A stretch of DNA of 64,000 nucleotides. Origin: Methylophaga marina. GTDB taxonomy: Bacteria > Pseudomonadota > Gammaproteobacteria > Nitrosococcales > Methylophagaceae. The notes beneath the pieces are model-generated. The model searched no databases and was not told the origin of the DNA. It worked only from the letters and a program-made list of their open reading frames with translations. The stretch is taken from positions 744,001-808,000 of the forward strand of contig NZ_AP027741.1 of NCBI RefSeq assembly GCF_030296755.1, written 5' to 3'. The first letter of the stretch is position 1, and every line of letters begins with the position of its first letter. The position numbers and the translations under genes are program-made. Shown here piece by piece: positions 1-8,370 of the stretch.

Positions 1-617
1 CCCTGACAGACCAATCCATTGAAGGCGAAGATACCACGCACTTTTCCATACTCGACAGTCAGGGTAATCGGGTGGCTGCTACGTTAAGTGTTAACTATCC
101 ATTCGGTTCTGGGTTTGTTGCAGAAGGAACTGGCGTATTACTTAACGACGAAATGGATGACTTTTCTTCCCCATCTGGTGCCGCCAATGTTTATGGTCTT
201 GTTGGTGAAAAAGCCAATGCTATTGCCCCCTACAAGCGACCACTGTCGAGCATGACACCGACCTTTGTCGAAAATAATGATCGTTTACTTATTACCGGCA
301 CACCCGGTGGCAGCCGCATTATCAGTATGGTGTTACTTAGTGTACTTGATTTTATCGAAGGCAAAAGTGCAGAAGTTATCGTGGCTGCACCTCGCTACCA
401 TCATCAATATCTACCTGATGAAGTGCAGGTAGAAAACGTGGGTTTTAACGAACAGGAACTGGATGCACTAAAGCAAAGAGGTCATCACATCACCCAACTA
501 TCACGTCAATACGGTGATATGCACGTCATCATCCAAGATAAAATCAACAGCACACTCAATGCCGCCAGCGATCCGCGTGGTGAAGGTCAGGCGACGGTCA
601 CCACACTGGAAAAATGA
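1..617 (+). CDS. ggt: Gamma-glutamyltransferase, C-terminal part (truncated by window edge)
   Basis: The reading frame is open from base 3 and the gene begins before the window. It cleaves the gamma-glutamyl bond of glutathione in the periplasm and is an autoprocessing N-terminal nucleophile enzyme. The visible part is almost exactly the small subunit: a TTHFSILD motif near the edge, whose first Thr (bases 33-35) should be the nucleophile exposed by self-cleavage, then NDEMDDFS, KRPLSSMTPT, GTPGGSRII and the APRYHHQYLPDE segment, all family hallmarks. The end (ASDPRGEGQA) is the usual C-terminus. The TGA stop at 615-617 directly abuts the stop of the convergent membrane-protein gene. The signal peptide and large subunit are outside the window, so completeness cannot be judged. 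Confidence 0.95.
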   Translation, partial: LTDQSIEGEDTTHFSILDSQGNRVAATLSVNYPFGSGFVAEGTGVLLNDEMDDFSSPSGAANVYGLVGEKANAIAPYKRPLSSMTPTFVENNDRLLITGTPGGSRIISMVLLSVLDFIEGKSAEVIVAAPRYHHQYLPDEVQVENVGFNEQELDALKQRGHHITQLSRQYGDMHVIIQDKINSTLNAASDPRGEGQATVTTLEK

Positions 618-1088
618 TCACAGCCGCATTTTTTGCGGCATGATGCCTCTTCTTGCTTGCGCTAGGGCGCTGGTTTCTAAAATAATCAAACCCACTATCG
701 TCAGTGAGATCGGAATCAGACAAAACCAGCCAACCACCGCCAGTTGAATCATTCGCATATTGGCATCTTCCTGTCCTTGTAACACACCCCATGCGATAAG
801 AAAGAGTACAAGTGAGACGGCATAAGACACAATAAGAAAACGACTACGACGCCAGGCACATTGCCAATGTGCTAATACCAGTTCCGTTTTATTTGCCGGC
901 CTGTGTGCTTGAATCCAGATCGATAAAATCATCATCAGTGAGCAGGCAATTGGCACACTGAAAATTAGCCACAGATTTTCCGTTGCAAAAAGTATGGCTG
1001 GCAAAAGAAAATGAAAAATAGCGATATTGAACATCATCCTTTCATGCGGCTGACTGGCGAGATGTGCTGTGTTATCCGTTTCAGACAT
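618..1088 (-). CDS. Four-helix inner-membrane protein, paralogue of the gene just upstream
   Basis: I do not recognise the family. The 156-residue product has about four hydrophobic segments (near residues 20-37, 40-58, 83-101 and 115-140) and no catalytic motif. It starts with a soluble tail followed by PHERMMFNIAIFHFLLP, which closely matches PHERMMINLALFHLLLP in the 147-residue gene upstream on the same strand. Both also share a central AWRRS/AWRHA patch and a LETSALAQAR/LEMTALSDAR ending, so they are tandem duplicates. The two are 20 bases apart and probably co-transcribed. Its stop abuts the stop of gamma-glutamyltransferase. Function unknown; the coding call itself is well supported by the conservation between the pair. 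Confidence 0.75.
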   Translation of the reverse strand: MSETDNTAHLASQPHERMMFNIAIFHFLLPAILFATENLWLIFSVPIACSLMMILSIWIQAHRPANKTELVLAHWQCAWRRSRFLIVSYAVSLVLFLIAWGVLQGQEDANMRMIQLAVVGWFCLIPISLTIVGLIILETSALAQARRGIMPQKMRL

Positions 1089-1108
1089 AAAGACTCCCCT
1101 ATTGATTA

Positions 1109-1552
1109 TTACGCACCTTTGCGTGCATCAGATAAAGCGGTCATTTCCAACATAAAGATGAGCAAAACCATCAGTAAAATCGGTACGGCCGCAATTCGGC
1201 TGAAGACTACGAGCATAATGGTCGCCATATTATGATCAGGCTGCATAGCTGAAATAGACCATGCCACCAGCATAATCACAACAGACACGCCATAGCTGAT
1301 TAGCAACCACTTGGCATGACGCCATGCTAAATTCCAATGTTGCTGAATGACTACACTAGCATACTGAACAAACTTGGCTTTCCAGGCAATCCATCCTATG
1401 CTGACCAGAGCACCCACAAGCGCAAAACTCAGAATCCAGGCAATGTGTCCGGAACTGAATGCAGCCACAGGAAGCAATAAATGAAACAAGGCGAGATTAA
1501 TCATCATACGTTCATGCGGCAGGCTGGCTTCTTTTATATCATTGTTCATCAT
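1109..1552 (-). CDS. Four-helix inner-membrane protein, first gene of a tandem paralogous pair
   Basis: A 147-residue protein of unknown family with about four predicted membrane helices. It shares with the following gene the PHERMM entry motif, the HWNLAWRHAKWLLISYG / HWQCAWRRSRFLIVSYA central block and the ET(M)TALSxAR(K/R)G end. This indicates a local duplication followed by divergence to roughly one-third to one-half identity by eye. It is divergent from the TatD-type nuclease gene, with only about 30 bases between start codons, so the promoters must overlap. There are two adjacent Met codons at the start; either could be used. Confidence 0.75.
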   Translation of the reverse strand: MMNNDIKEASLPHERMMINLALFHLLLPVAAFSSGHIAWILSFALVGALVSIGWIAWKAKFVQYASVVIQQHWNLAWRHAKWLLISYGVSVVIMLVAWSISAMQPDHNMATIMLVVFSRIAAVPILLMVLLIFMLEMTALSDARKGA

Positions 1553-1583
1553 TTAATCCATTAACATTTGCTAATATAGCTTT

Positions 1584-2351
1584 ATGATGAACCTGATAGA
1601 CAGTCATTGCCACCTTGATTTTGATGCATTTGATGAAGACAGAGAAAAAATTATTTCTGAATGTGCTTCATCCGGCATTCAACAGATCATCGTACCCGGC
1701 GTTACTGTATCCCAGTGGCCAAAACTCATTAAAACCTGTGACCATTATCCGGCGCTTAGGTTGGCTTTGGGCTTACACCCGATGTTTATGGCGGAACATA
1801 AGCCTGATCATATTGATCAGTTACGCACAGCATTAACAAAGAACAAAGCGATCGCTGTTGGTGAAATTGGTCTCGACTTTTTCGTCGCTGATGCTGACAA
1901 AGAAGCACAGACCGAGCTGTTTAAAAAACAGCTAAAGCTCGCCGCTGATTTCAACCTACCTGTTATTCTGCATGTTCGCAAAGCGCATGATGAAGTGCTT
2001 AAACTGCTGAGAGAAATCAAGGTTCCGGGCGGCATTGTGCATGCGTTTAATGGTAGTCTGCAGCAGGCAGAACATTATCAAAAACTGGGATTTTTATTTG
2101 GTGTTGGCGGTGCCCTAACCTACCCTAGAGCAAACAAATTGAAAACGTTATTTAGCCAATTACCAGAAGAGTATATTGTGCTGGAAACGGATGCGCCCGA
2201 TATGCCTCTCGCGGGTTATCAAGGTGAGCGAAATACGCCTGAACGCATTCCTATCATTCTCAGCACACTGGCTGAGCTACGTTCGGTTTCAGAAGCATCG
2301 CTGGCAGCAGCCACCACGGCCAACTGCCAGAGAGTGTTTCATCTGGTTTAA
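1584..2351 (+). CDS. TatD family metal-dependent deoxyribonuclease (YjjV-like)
   Basis: A 255-residue TIM-barrel hydrolase of the TatD family, cytoplasmic, which binds two divalent metals and cleaves DNA from the 3' end. Metal ligands are visible in order: the DSHCHLDFD N-terminal motif, VGEIGLDFF (Glu ligand), LHVRKAHDE (His), GGIVHAFNGS (His) and ETDAPDMPL (Asp). The length fits YjjV and TatD (about 260). There are two adjacent ATG codons at the start; the first is used here. The last four bases overlap the stop of the convergent ferritin-like gene. The choice of the YjjV subgroup is an impression from overall similarity. Confidence 0.92.
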   Translation: MMNLIDSHCHLDFDAFDEDREKIISECASSGIQQIIVPGVTVSQWPKLIKTCDHYPALRLALGLHPMFMAEHKPDHIDQLRTALTKNKAIAVGEIGLDFFVADADKEAQTELFKKQLKLAADFNLPVILHVRKAHDEVLKLLREIKVPGGIVHAFNGSLQQAEHYQKLGFLFGVGGALTYPRANKLKTLFSQLPEEYIVLETDAPDMPLAGYQGERNTPERIPIILSTLAELRSVSEASLAAATTANCQRVFHLV

Positions 2352-2637
2352 TCGTGATGACCGATTTCACCTTCCGTGAATAAATAGTCTTTCAACTCAT
2401 CATTAAATTTAGGATCACGACGACGAATCCATTCCAGTGTCATAGCAGCATGCTCTTTTTCTTCGTCACGATTATGTTCCAGAATTTTTTCAACTCAGGG
2501 TCATGACAGGCATCTACCCGCTGGTTATACCAATCAACGGCTTCTAGCTCTTCCATTAATGAAACTATCGCGCGATGCATATCGCGAGTTTCAGTTGATA
2601 ATTCTTCGATGGGTTCGTGATAGCCTTCACTTGCCAT
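2348..2637 (-). CDS. Encapsulated ferritin-like protein (EncFtn), frame broken by one base
   Basis: The N-terminal frame gives MASEGYHEPIEELSTETRDM, then a helix with EELEAVDWYNQRVDAC, hallmarks of encapsulated ferritin-like proteins: iron-oxidising two-helix ferroxidases that assemble as rings inside encapsulin shells. The frame is lost at the A6 run (complement of 2485-2490). One additional A restores LEHNRDEEKEHAAMTLEWIRRR and a normal end (LFTEGEIGHHD), giving 96 residues, a usual family length. The ferroxidase Glu and His residues of both helices are then present. The start is the ATG at 2637 behind a GAGGAG ribosome site. No encapsulin shell gene is in the window. Whether the shift is real, a sequencing indel, or ribosomal slippage cannot be told from one sequence. 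Confidence 0.85.
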
Positions 2638-2766
2638 ATAAATCTCCTCTCTCTTAAAAGTGGTTGTATACGATGTTCTTGTGAACGATGCTAAAACTAG
2701 CATGTAGGGCGATAAGTTGGCACTATCAGAGGTTAAAAAACACCATAAATAATTCTCAGGACCATC

Positions 2767-3678
2767 ATGGCAAATAAAGATATTTCGCTGATTCTAGACA
2801 CTGTTAACGACATTATTATTGGAAAACAACAACCTATAAAATTAGCACTTGCCTGTCTGTTAGCCAGAGGTCATTTGCTGATTGAAGATCTGCCGGGTGT
2901 AGGCAAAACCACGTTAGCTCATACGCTTGCGGCTACCATGGGGCTGAGTTTTCAACGCATTCAATTCACCAGTGATATGTTGCCCGCCGATATTATTGGT
3001 ATCAGCATTTATGATAGGGAGTCCTCTAAGTTTCATTTCCACCACGGCCCTATTTTTACTCAGTTTATTCTGGCTGATGAAGTCAATCGCGCCTCGCCCC
3101 GAACCCAAAGTGCGCTGCTTGAAGCCATGGAAGAGCATCAAGTTACCGTAGATAACGACACCTTAAATCTACCTGAACCATTTTTTGTGATTGCCACGCA
3201 AAACCCCAGTCATCAGATTGGCACTTTCCCTTTACCGGAATCGCAGCTAGATCGCTTCCTGATGCGCATAGAACTGGGCTACCCCGATGCCAACGCGGAG
3301 CGACAATTACTCAAGGGAATAGATAGGCGTCAACTGTTAAAGCAACTTCAGGCAGTCATCACAGCCAACGTACTACTAACACTACAACAGCAAGCCAGCG
3401 AACTTATCGTGTCGGATGCGCTGATTGATTACCTGCAAAAAATTCTGCAACACACACGTGAATCCGGCCATTATCATCACGGTCTGTCTCCCAGAGCGGG
3501 TTTAGGTTTACTTAACGCGGCAAAAGCCTGGGCATTTATTGAAGGCCGCGATCATGTCTTACCGGAAGATATACAAGCCGTTTTGCCTAGTGTGGTGAAT
3601 CATCGTCTGCAATTGGTGGATGAGACGCAACAGCCAGACTGGATTGATAGTTTAATTCAACAAGTTCCTATCCCCTGA
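2767..3678 (+). CDS. MoxR family AAA+ ATPase
   Basis: A 303-residue cytoplasmic AAA+ ATPase of the MoxR class, thought to act as a chaperone with DUF58 and transglutaminase-like partners. A Walker A motif (DLPGVGKTTLA, near residue 45), a Walker B region (FILADEVNRA, near residue 105), the sensor segment VIATQNP and the family GTFPLPESQLDRF block are all present. The C-terminal lid ends normally (SLIQQVPIP). It heads a run of three co-directional genes, with DUF58 starting two bases after its stop, the classical MoxR-DUF58-TgpA arrangement. The substrate is unknown. Confidence 0.95.
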   Translation: MANKDISLILDTVNDIIIGKQQPIKLALACLLARGHLLIEDLPGVGKTTLAHTLAATMGLSFQRIQFTSDMLPADIIGISIYDRESSKFHFHHGPIFTQFILADEVNRASPRTQSALLEAMEEHQVTVDNDTLNLPEPFFVIATQNPSHQIGTFPLPESQLDRFLMRIELGYPDANAERQLLKGIDRRQLLKQLQAVITANVLLTLQQQASELIVSDALIDYLQKILQHTRESGHYHHGLSPRAGLGLLNAAKAWAFIEGRDHVLPEDIQAVLPSVVNHRLQLVDETQQPDWIDSLIQQVPIP

Positions 3679-3680
3679 TA

Positions 3681-4643
3681 ATGGTCAACAGCTTCACTCA
3701 ATTTTGGCAGAAATGGCAGCAGCGACAGCGTATCTTTATTATGCCGTCAGCCTATGGTTATGCTTATGTCGTGCTGCTGATAGTCATGTTGCTGGGCGCG
3801 ATTAATTATAATAATAGTCTCGGACATTTACTGTGCTTTTTGCTGGTTGGTCTTGGTCAGGTAGCGATGCATCATAGTCATCGAAATATCAAACATCTGA
3901 GTTTGACGGTGACAGCTTTAGATCAGGTGTTCTACGGCCAATCTGCCCAGTTTCGATTAACGACAAACAACACGAAACCACAGGCTAGTTTTCAGCTGGA
4001 GGTCCGACACAAAATCAGTACAAAGAAATCACGTTGGCCCTTTATCAAACGTTATCAATCTTTGCAGTTATTGGATAAGGTTGATGGCCATAGCAACCAC
4101 ACGTCGACACTGACTATCCCAACACTAAAACGTGGATGGCAACCATTAAATACCCTTAGCGTGACTAGCAGCTATCCTCTCGGTTTATTTCAGTGTTGGA
4201 CATTATTCGACACCTCAGCTCAGGTCTTGGTCTATCCTCAGGCGAAAGGTCAAAAGCCATTACCCATGAACGCTGAGACCGGACAGGAAGCACGCAAGCA
4301 TGAGCAGCAAGGAGAAGATGATTTTGCAGGCTTACGATCCTATCGCGAAGGTGAAGCGTTGCACCGCGTCGCCTGGAAAGCGATGGCTCGTGATGATCAG
4401 ATGCGTAGCAAACAGTTCTCATCACCACAAGGCAGAGAGCTATTATTCCGCTGGGAAGATGTGGCTGATATCAACGACACTGAGCAAAAACTGTCTCAGC
4501 TCAGTCAATGGATTTGCCAGGCAGAGCAACAAGGTGATCGCTATGGCCTGATGTTACCTCACACTGAAGTCGCTACTTCTCATGGTCCGTCTCATCAACA
4601 TCATTGTTTAAAATTGTTGGCGTTGTTTGATGAAAACCGTTGA
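3681..4643 (+). CDS. DUF58 domain protein
   Basis: A 320-residue membrane-anchored protein. Two adjacent hydrophobic segments lie near residues 25-65, followed by a beta-rich region and the DUF58 signature (DDFAGLRSYREGEALHRVAWKA, around residues 213-234). DUF58 proteins partner with MoxR ATPases and are often related to von Willebrand factor A domains; the biochemical function is not established. The gene lies between moxR (two-base gap) and the transglutaminase-like gene (about 14-base overlap), which indicates translational coupling and joint action. Confidence 0.93.
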   Translation: MVNSFTQFWQKWQQRQRIFIMPSAYGYAYVVLLIVMLLGAINYNNSLGHLLCFLLVGLGQVAMHHSHRNIKHLSLTVTALDQVFYGQSAQFRLTTNNTKPQASFQLEVRHKISTKKSRWPFIKRYQSLQLLDKVDGHSNHTSTLTIPTLKRGWQPLNTLSVTSSYPLGLFQCWTLFDTSAQVLVYPQAKGQKPLPMNAETGQEARKHEQQGEDDFAGLRSYREGEALHRVAWKAMARDDQMRSKQFSSPQGRELLFRWEDVADINDTEQKLSQLSQWICQAEQQGDRYGLMLPHTEVATSHGPSHQHHCLKLLALFDENR

Positions 4644-6678
4644 TTTATCACCACCGCAAGCCACTATCAATGCTTTAATTCTGGCGCTGAGTCTTGCGGC
4701 TATTCCACACATTATCTACCAGCCTGTATGGGTAGGCATGACGTTTGTGATCATGATTAGCTGGCGCTTATTGCATCACTGGAAAGACTGGCCTTTGCCT
4801 GCAGCGAGTCGCTGGTTGAAAGTGTTACACAACGGCACAGCCCTGCTGACTATTGTGATGCTTTTTGCCCAGTTTGGTCTCACCATTGGCCGTGATGCCG
4901 GTGCCGCTTTACTCACTATGATGCTGGCCTTCAAAGTGGTGGAAATCCGCTCTCTGCGTGACTATTACCTCAGCTGTTTTCTGGGTTTCTTTGTCGTCAT
5001 TACCAACTTCTTTTACAGCCAAAGTGTGTTTATGGTGGTGCTAATGCTGATTGTGGTTATCGGCCTTGGATATTGCTTACTCAGTGTGAACAGTCAGGTC
5101 AGTGCTCTAAATATCAAACAACGCTTATGGTTATCCAGCAAAATGGTGTTACAAGCCACACCGATGATGCTGTTTCTGTTTGTATTGTTCCCACGAATCT
5201 CTGGCCCAATCTGGGGTTTGCCACAAGATGCTAATGCCAGTCAGTCTGCTCAAATGACAGAACAACTGACCTTAGGTGATTTACCACCGTCGCAGGGAAT
5301 GTCAGGCATTAATGATCAGATTCAAATGGGTAAAATCAGTCAGCTTATTCAGTCTGACGCCATCGCGTTTCGGGTGAAGTTTACTGACAATGAGCTTCCT
5401 CCTACTGCAAAGCTGTACTGGCGTGGTCCCGTTTTGTGGCAAACAGATGGCACCGTCTGGTCGCCAATAGCAGAAAAACCATTACAGTCACAACACCCCC
5501 ATATTCAGATTTCAGGATCGTCATACCACTATCAGATGACCTTGGAACCACACAATAAAACCTGGTTATTCGCCCTCGATTTTCCAACAGAACAGCCACA
5601 AACCCTGGCAAGCCACCTCACCAGCGATGGGCAATTAAACAGTGATAAACCGATAAAACAACGCACGCAATATTCGCTGACATCCAGCCCGTCTTATACA
5701 TTTAATGCAGCAGCAGAACCGAACCTTGATGCAGCATTACAATTACCCGAAGGCAAACATCCCCAGACACTCGCTCTGGCAAAACAATGGCAACAACAGA
5801 CCGATACACCTCAGCAGTACATCAACACTGCGTTAGCATTTTTTAAAAACGATGGGTTTGTGTATTCATTAAGCCCGCCAAGATTAAATGGCGACACTGT
5901 CGATCAGTTTTTATTCAACACCAAAGAGGGTTTCTGCGAACACTACGCTGCCAGTTTTACTGTGCTAATGCGAGCAGCAGGCATTCCGGCACGTATTGTC
6001 ACGGGTTATCAGGGTGGAGATATTAACCCGGTTGATAATATTCTCACTGTGAGACAACGTGATGCCCATGCCTGGAGCGAAGTCTGGCTACCCGAGCGAG
6101 GCTGGGTAAGAATTGATCCAACGGCCGCTGTGTCACACCAACGTATTGAACAAGGCATCGAACAGCTATTACCGCCTGGCAGACAATCACCTGCAATGCT
6201 TGGCAATCACAGTCAACTCGTCGCGGCATGGAACAGTCTCAAAAATAACTGGAACGCATTTAACACCGCCTGGGACATGTGGGTTGTGTCTTTCGGGCCT
6301 GAACGCCAGCTTGAGTTGTTATCCAAATTGGGCATGAACAATCCCAACTGGAAGAAAATGACGCTGGTCTTGACGATCTTATTCGTTTTCACCGGACTCA
6401 TTATGATGTTGGGTGTCTGGTTTAAACGTTCACCTGATGATCCAGCTGTTGCCTTGTATCAGCAATTTTGTAAGAAATTAGCTAGAACGGGCATAACAAA
6501 AGCCGACTACGAAGGCCCACAAGATTTTGCCCAACGCGCTCAAGTCGCCTTACCCAAGTATCAGCAGCAAATTGAGAGCATTACCACCCAATTTACAACT
6601 TGGCGCTATCGCCAACAAGACGATCAAACACTGGCCTCATTACGTGAAGAAGTAAAGGCATTTAACCCCAAGCACTAA
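4630..6678 (+). CDS. TgpA-like membrane transglutaminase (DUF3488 plus transglutaminase-like domain)
   Basis: A 682-residue protein with several N-terminal membrane helices (the DUF3488 region, to about residue 190), a large periplasmic part with a transglutaminase-like domain, a further helix near residue 580 and a cytoplasmic DUF4129-type tail. The catalytic triad is visible: Cys in KEGFCEHYAASF (near 436), His in RDAHAWSEVWL and Asp in RIDPTAAV. Related TgpA of Pseudomonas is essential, and the family is tied to cell-envelope functions. I use the ATG at 4630, not the preceding TTG. It overlaps the DUF58 gene by 14 bases and completes the MoxR-DUF58-TgpA operon. Confidence 0.93.
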   Translation: MKTVDLSPPQATINALILALSLAAIPHIIYQPVWVGMTFVIMISWRLLHHWKDWPLPAASRWLKVLHNGTALLTIVMLFAQFGLTIGRDAGAALLTMMLAFKVVEIRSLRDYYLSCFLGFFVVITNFFYSQSVFMVVLMLIVVIGLGYCLLSVNSQVSALNIKQRLWLSSKMVLQATPMMLFLFVLFPRISGPIWGLPQDANASQSAQMTEQLTLGDLPPSQGMSGINDQIQMGKISQLIQSDAIAFRVKFTDNELPPTAKLYWRGPVLWQTDGTVWSPIAEKPLQSQHPHIQISGSSYHYQMTLEPHNKTWLFALDFPTEQPQTLASHLTSDGQLNSDKPIKQRTQYSLTSSPSYTFNAAAEPNLDAALQLPEGKHPQTLALAKQWQQQTDTPQQYINTALAFFKNDGFVYSLSPPRLNGDTVDQFLFNTKEGFCEHYAASFTVLMRAAGIPARIVTGYQGGDINPVDNILTVRQRDAHAWSEVWLPERGWVRIDPTAAVSHQRIEQGIEQLLPPGRQSPAMLGNHSQLVAAWNSLKNNWNAFNTAWDMWVVSFGPERQLELLSKLGMNNPNWKKMTLVLTILFVFTGLIMMLGVWFKRSPDDPAVALYQQFCKKLARTGITKADYEGPQDFAQRAQVALPKYQQQIESITTQFTTWRYRQQDDQTLASLREEVKAFNPKH

Positions 6679-6748
6679 CTGTCTTTGCCAAGCTGCATGA
6701 ATTTACGGAAAATAGACAACCTTAATTTGTTGGTTTCAAGGAACACGC

Positions 6749-7486
6749 ATGGCACATTCCAATCCCCTGTTCGAACGCACGCATATTCTGATTGGTGATG
6801 AAGGCATCGAAAAGCTGCAAAACAGTCATATTTTTCTGGCGGGCATTGGTGGTGTCGGTTCCTATACAGCCGAAGCCTTAGCTAGAATGGGTGTAGGTAA
6901 AATGACACTGGTTGACCATGACGTAGTTTCCGGCTCGAACATGAACCGCCAACTTGTTGCGCTACGTTCGACTGTGGATGTATTAAAAGCTGACGTCATC
7001 GCTGATCGTATTAAAGATATTAACCCGGACTGTCAGGTCACCTTAATCACCGACTTTTTAACACCAGAGTCGATCCCCACCGTATTATCACAAGGCTATG
7101 ACGTGGTGATAGATGCAATTGATAGCTTAAGCAGTAAAGCTGCTTTATTAGAGACCGCATGGCGTAATGAGATGACGGTTTTTGCCAGCATGGGTGCCGG
7201 TGGTAAGCTCGATCCTACTCAGGTTAAAACCGGTGATTTAATGGATACATCCATTTGTAAACTTGCCAAACATCTGCGTGGGCAATTACGTAAACGTGGT
7301 GTTGGCAGAGGCATTCAGACGGTGTATTCATTAGAAGCCCCTCTTCCTCCGCTACCACCAGAACCTGTCAGCCGTGGTCGGGCCCGCGCGGTAAATGGGA
7401 CGGTCAGTTATATGCCATCTATCTTTGGCTTAACCTTAGCAGGCCTTGTTATCAATCATATTATCGGTGACTCACGACGTGTCTGA
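6749..7486 (+). CDS. tcdA: tRNA threonylcarbamoyladenosine dehydratase TcdA
   Basis: A 245-residue E1-like (ThiF/MoeB superfamily) enzyme that cyclises the t6A base at position 37 of ANN-decoding tRNAs to ct6A using ATP. A nucleotide-binding GIGGVGSYTAEALARMGVG motif lies near residue 31, followed by the VDHDVVSGSNMNRQ segment and the DAIDSLSSK block. The ending with GLTLAG and a short hydrophobic tail is typical of CsdL/TcdA. The stop is overlapped by the likely start of the following HEAGH-motif gene, suggesting co-translation. Confident call. Confidence 0.93.
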   Translation: MAHSNPLFERTHILIGDEGIEKLQNSHIFLAGIGGVGSYTAEALARMGVGKMTLVDHDVVSGSNMNRQLVALRSTVDVLKADVIADRIKDINPDCQVTLITDFLTPESIPTVLSQGYDVVIDAIDSLSSKAALLETAWRNEMTVFASMGAGGKLDPTQVKTGDLMDTSICKLAKHLRGQLRKRGVGRGIQTVYSLEAPLPPLPPEPVSRGRARAVNGTVSYMPSIFGLTLAGLVINHIIGDSRRV

Positions 7487-7982
7487 TCCGACGGATGTTA
7501 TTAACTGCAATGACTTTATGTTGCAGCAACTACACACCCTACTCAGCAAATACGGCTTGGAAATAGAGAAAGTCTCAGCAGATGAAGCCATTCCAGGCAG
7601 TTTTTTTGGTGAACGTGAAGCCGGTTTAATTGGCAATAAACTCATCGTCCGTTCTGACACCCCGGTTCATTCTGTCTTACACGAAGCTGGTCACTATATC
7701 TGTATGGACCCAGAACGTCGTGCCAACTTACACACTGATGCCGAAGGTGATTACGATGAAGAAAACGGCGTCTGTTATCTGCAAATTCTATTAGCGGGTC
7801 ATATGCAACAAATGGGCCAAGCCCGTATGCTCAGAGATATGGATCGCTGGGGTTATACCTTTCGTCTAGGCAGTGCCAAGGCCTGGTTTGAACAAGATGC
7901 CGACGACGCTCGTCAATGGTTGGAAGACTTCAATATTATCGATTCAGCACAACAGCCCACATGGCAGGTTCGTAGCACATAA
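7479..7982 (+). CDS. Uncharacterised protein with a HEAGH zinc-hydrolase-like motif
   Basis: About 167 residues, family function unknown to me although similar proteins seem widespread in proteobacteria. The central VLHEAGHYIC (near residue 68) resembles the HExxH helix of zinc metallopeptidases, and acidic and aromatic residues follow (DYDEENGVCYLQ, SAKAWFEQDADDARQWL). It could be a small metal-dependent hydrolase or only a metal-binding protein. I chose the GTG at 7479 because a GGTGA site lies 8 bases upstream and the gene would overlap tcdA by eight bases. An ATG at 7518 (MLQQLHTLL) is the alternative. Coupling to tcdA hints at a link with tRNA modification, which is inference. Confidence 0.75.
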   Translation: MSDPTDVINCNDFMLQQLHTLLSKYGLEIEKVSADEAIPGSFFGEREAGLIGNKLIVRSDTPVHSVLHEAGHYICMDPERRANLHTDAEGDYDEENGVCYLQILLAGHMQQMGQARMLRDMDRWGYTFRLGSAKAWFEQDADDARQWLEDFNIIDSAQQPTWQVRST

Positions 7983-8054
7983 TCATTCACGCTCTTACCT
8001 GTTTCTCTTTTTATATCAGTACTTTTAATAAGATTGTAGAGTTGAACAACTTTC

Positions 8055-8101
8055 TGTACAGGTATTGAATTTTTATCTATACTTGTACAATAAATTGTAC
8101 A
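8055..8101 (+). promoter_or_regulatory. YefM/YoeB autoregulatory operator (TGTACA motifs)
   Basis: Three TGTACA palindromes lie just upstream of the antitoxin gene, at 8055-8060, 8084-8089 and 8096-8101. The last two are exactly 12 bases apart from centre to centre, which is the spacing described for the long and short palindromes bound by YefM-YoeB in enterobacteria. The first is an additional, more distant copy. The promoter should overlap these sites so that the complex represses its own operon. Confidence 0.75.
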
Positions 8102-8115
8102 TATTAAGGTGTGAT

Positions 8116-8370
8116 ATGAAAGTTGTTTCTTTTACAGAAGCGCGTAATAGTTTGAAGGCTGTTTTAGATCGAGTTATCAATGATGCCGACACCACAGTTA
8201 TTTCACGTCGAGACTCTCAGGATGCGGTGGTAATGTCATTAGATTATTACAATAGTCTAATGGAAACCGTTCATTTACTTCGTTCCCCCGCAAACGTTGA
8301 GCATCTGAATAAATCCATTGCTCAGTATAAACAAGGAAAAGTTGCAGAACGGAAATTACTGGATGAGTAA
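8116..8370 (+). CDS. yefM: Antitoxin YefM (Phd/YefM family)
   Basis: An 84-residue antitoxin that binds DNA through its N-terminal half and neutralises the YoeB RNase through its C-terminal half. The start MKVVSFTEARNSLKAVLDRV and the ISRRDSQDAVVMSLDYYNSLMET block are diagnostic of YefM. I use the ATG at 8116, preceded by AAGGTG. An upstream in-frame codon at 8065 would add residues that the family lacks and would run through the operator. The end overlaps the toxin gene by eight bases. Confidence 0.95.
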   Translation: MKVVSFTEARNSLKAVLDRVINDADTTVISRRDSQDAVVMSLDYYNSLMETVHLLRSPANVEHLNKSIAQYKQGKVAERKLLDE

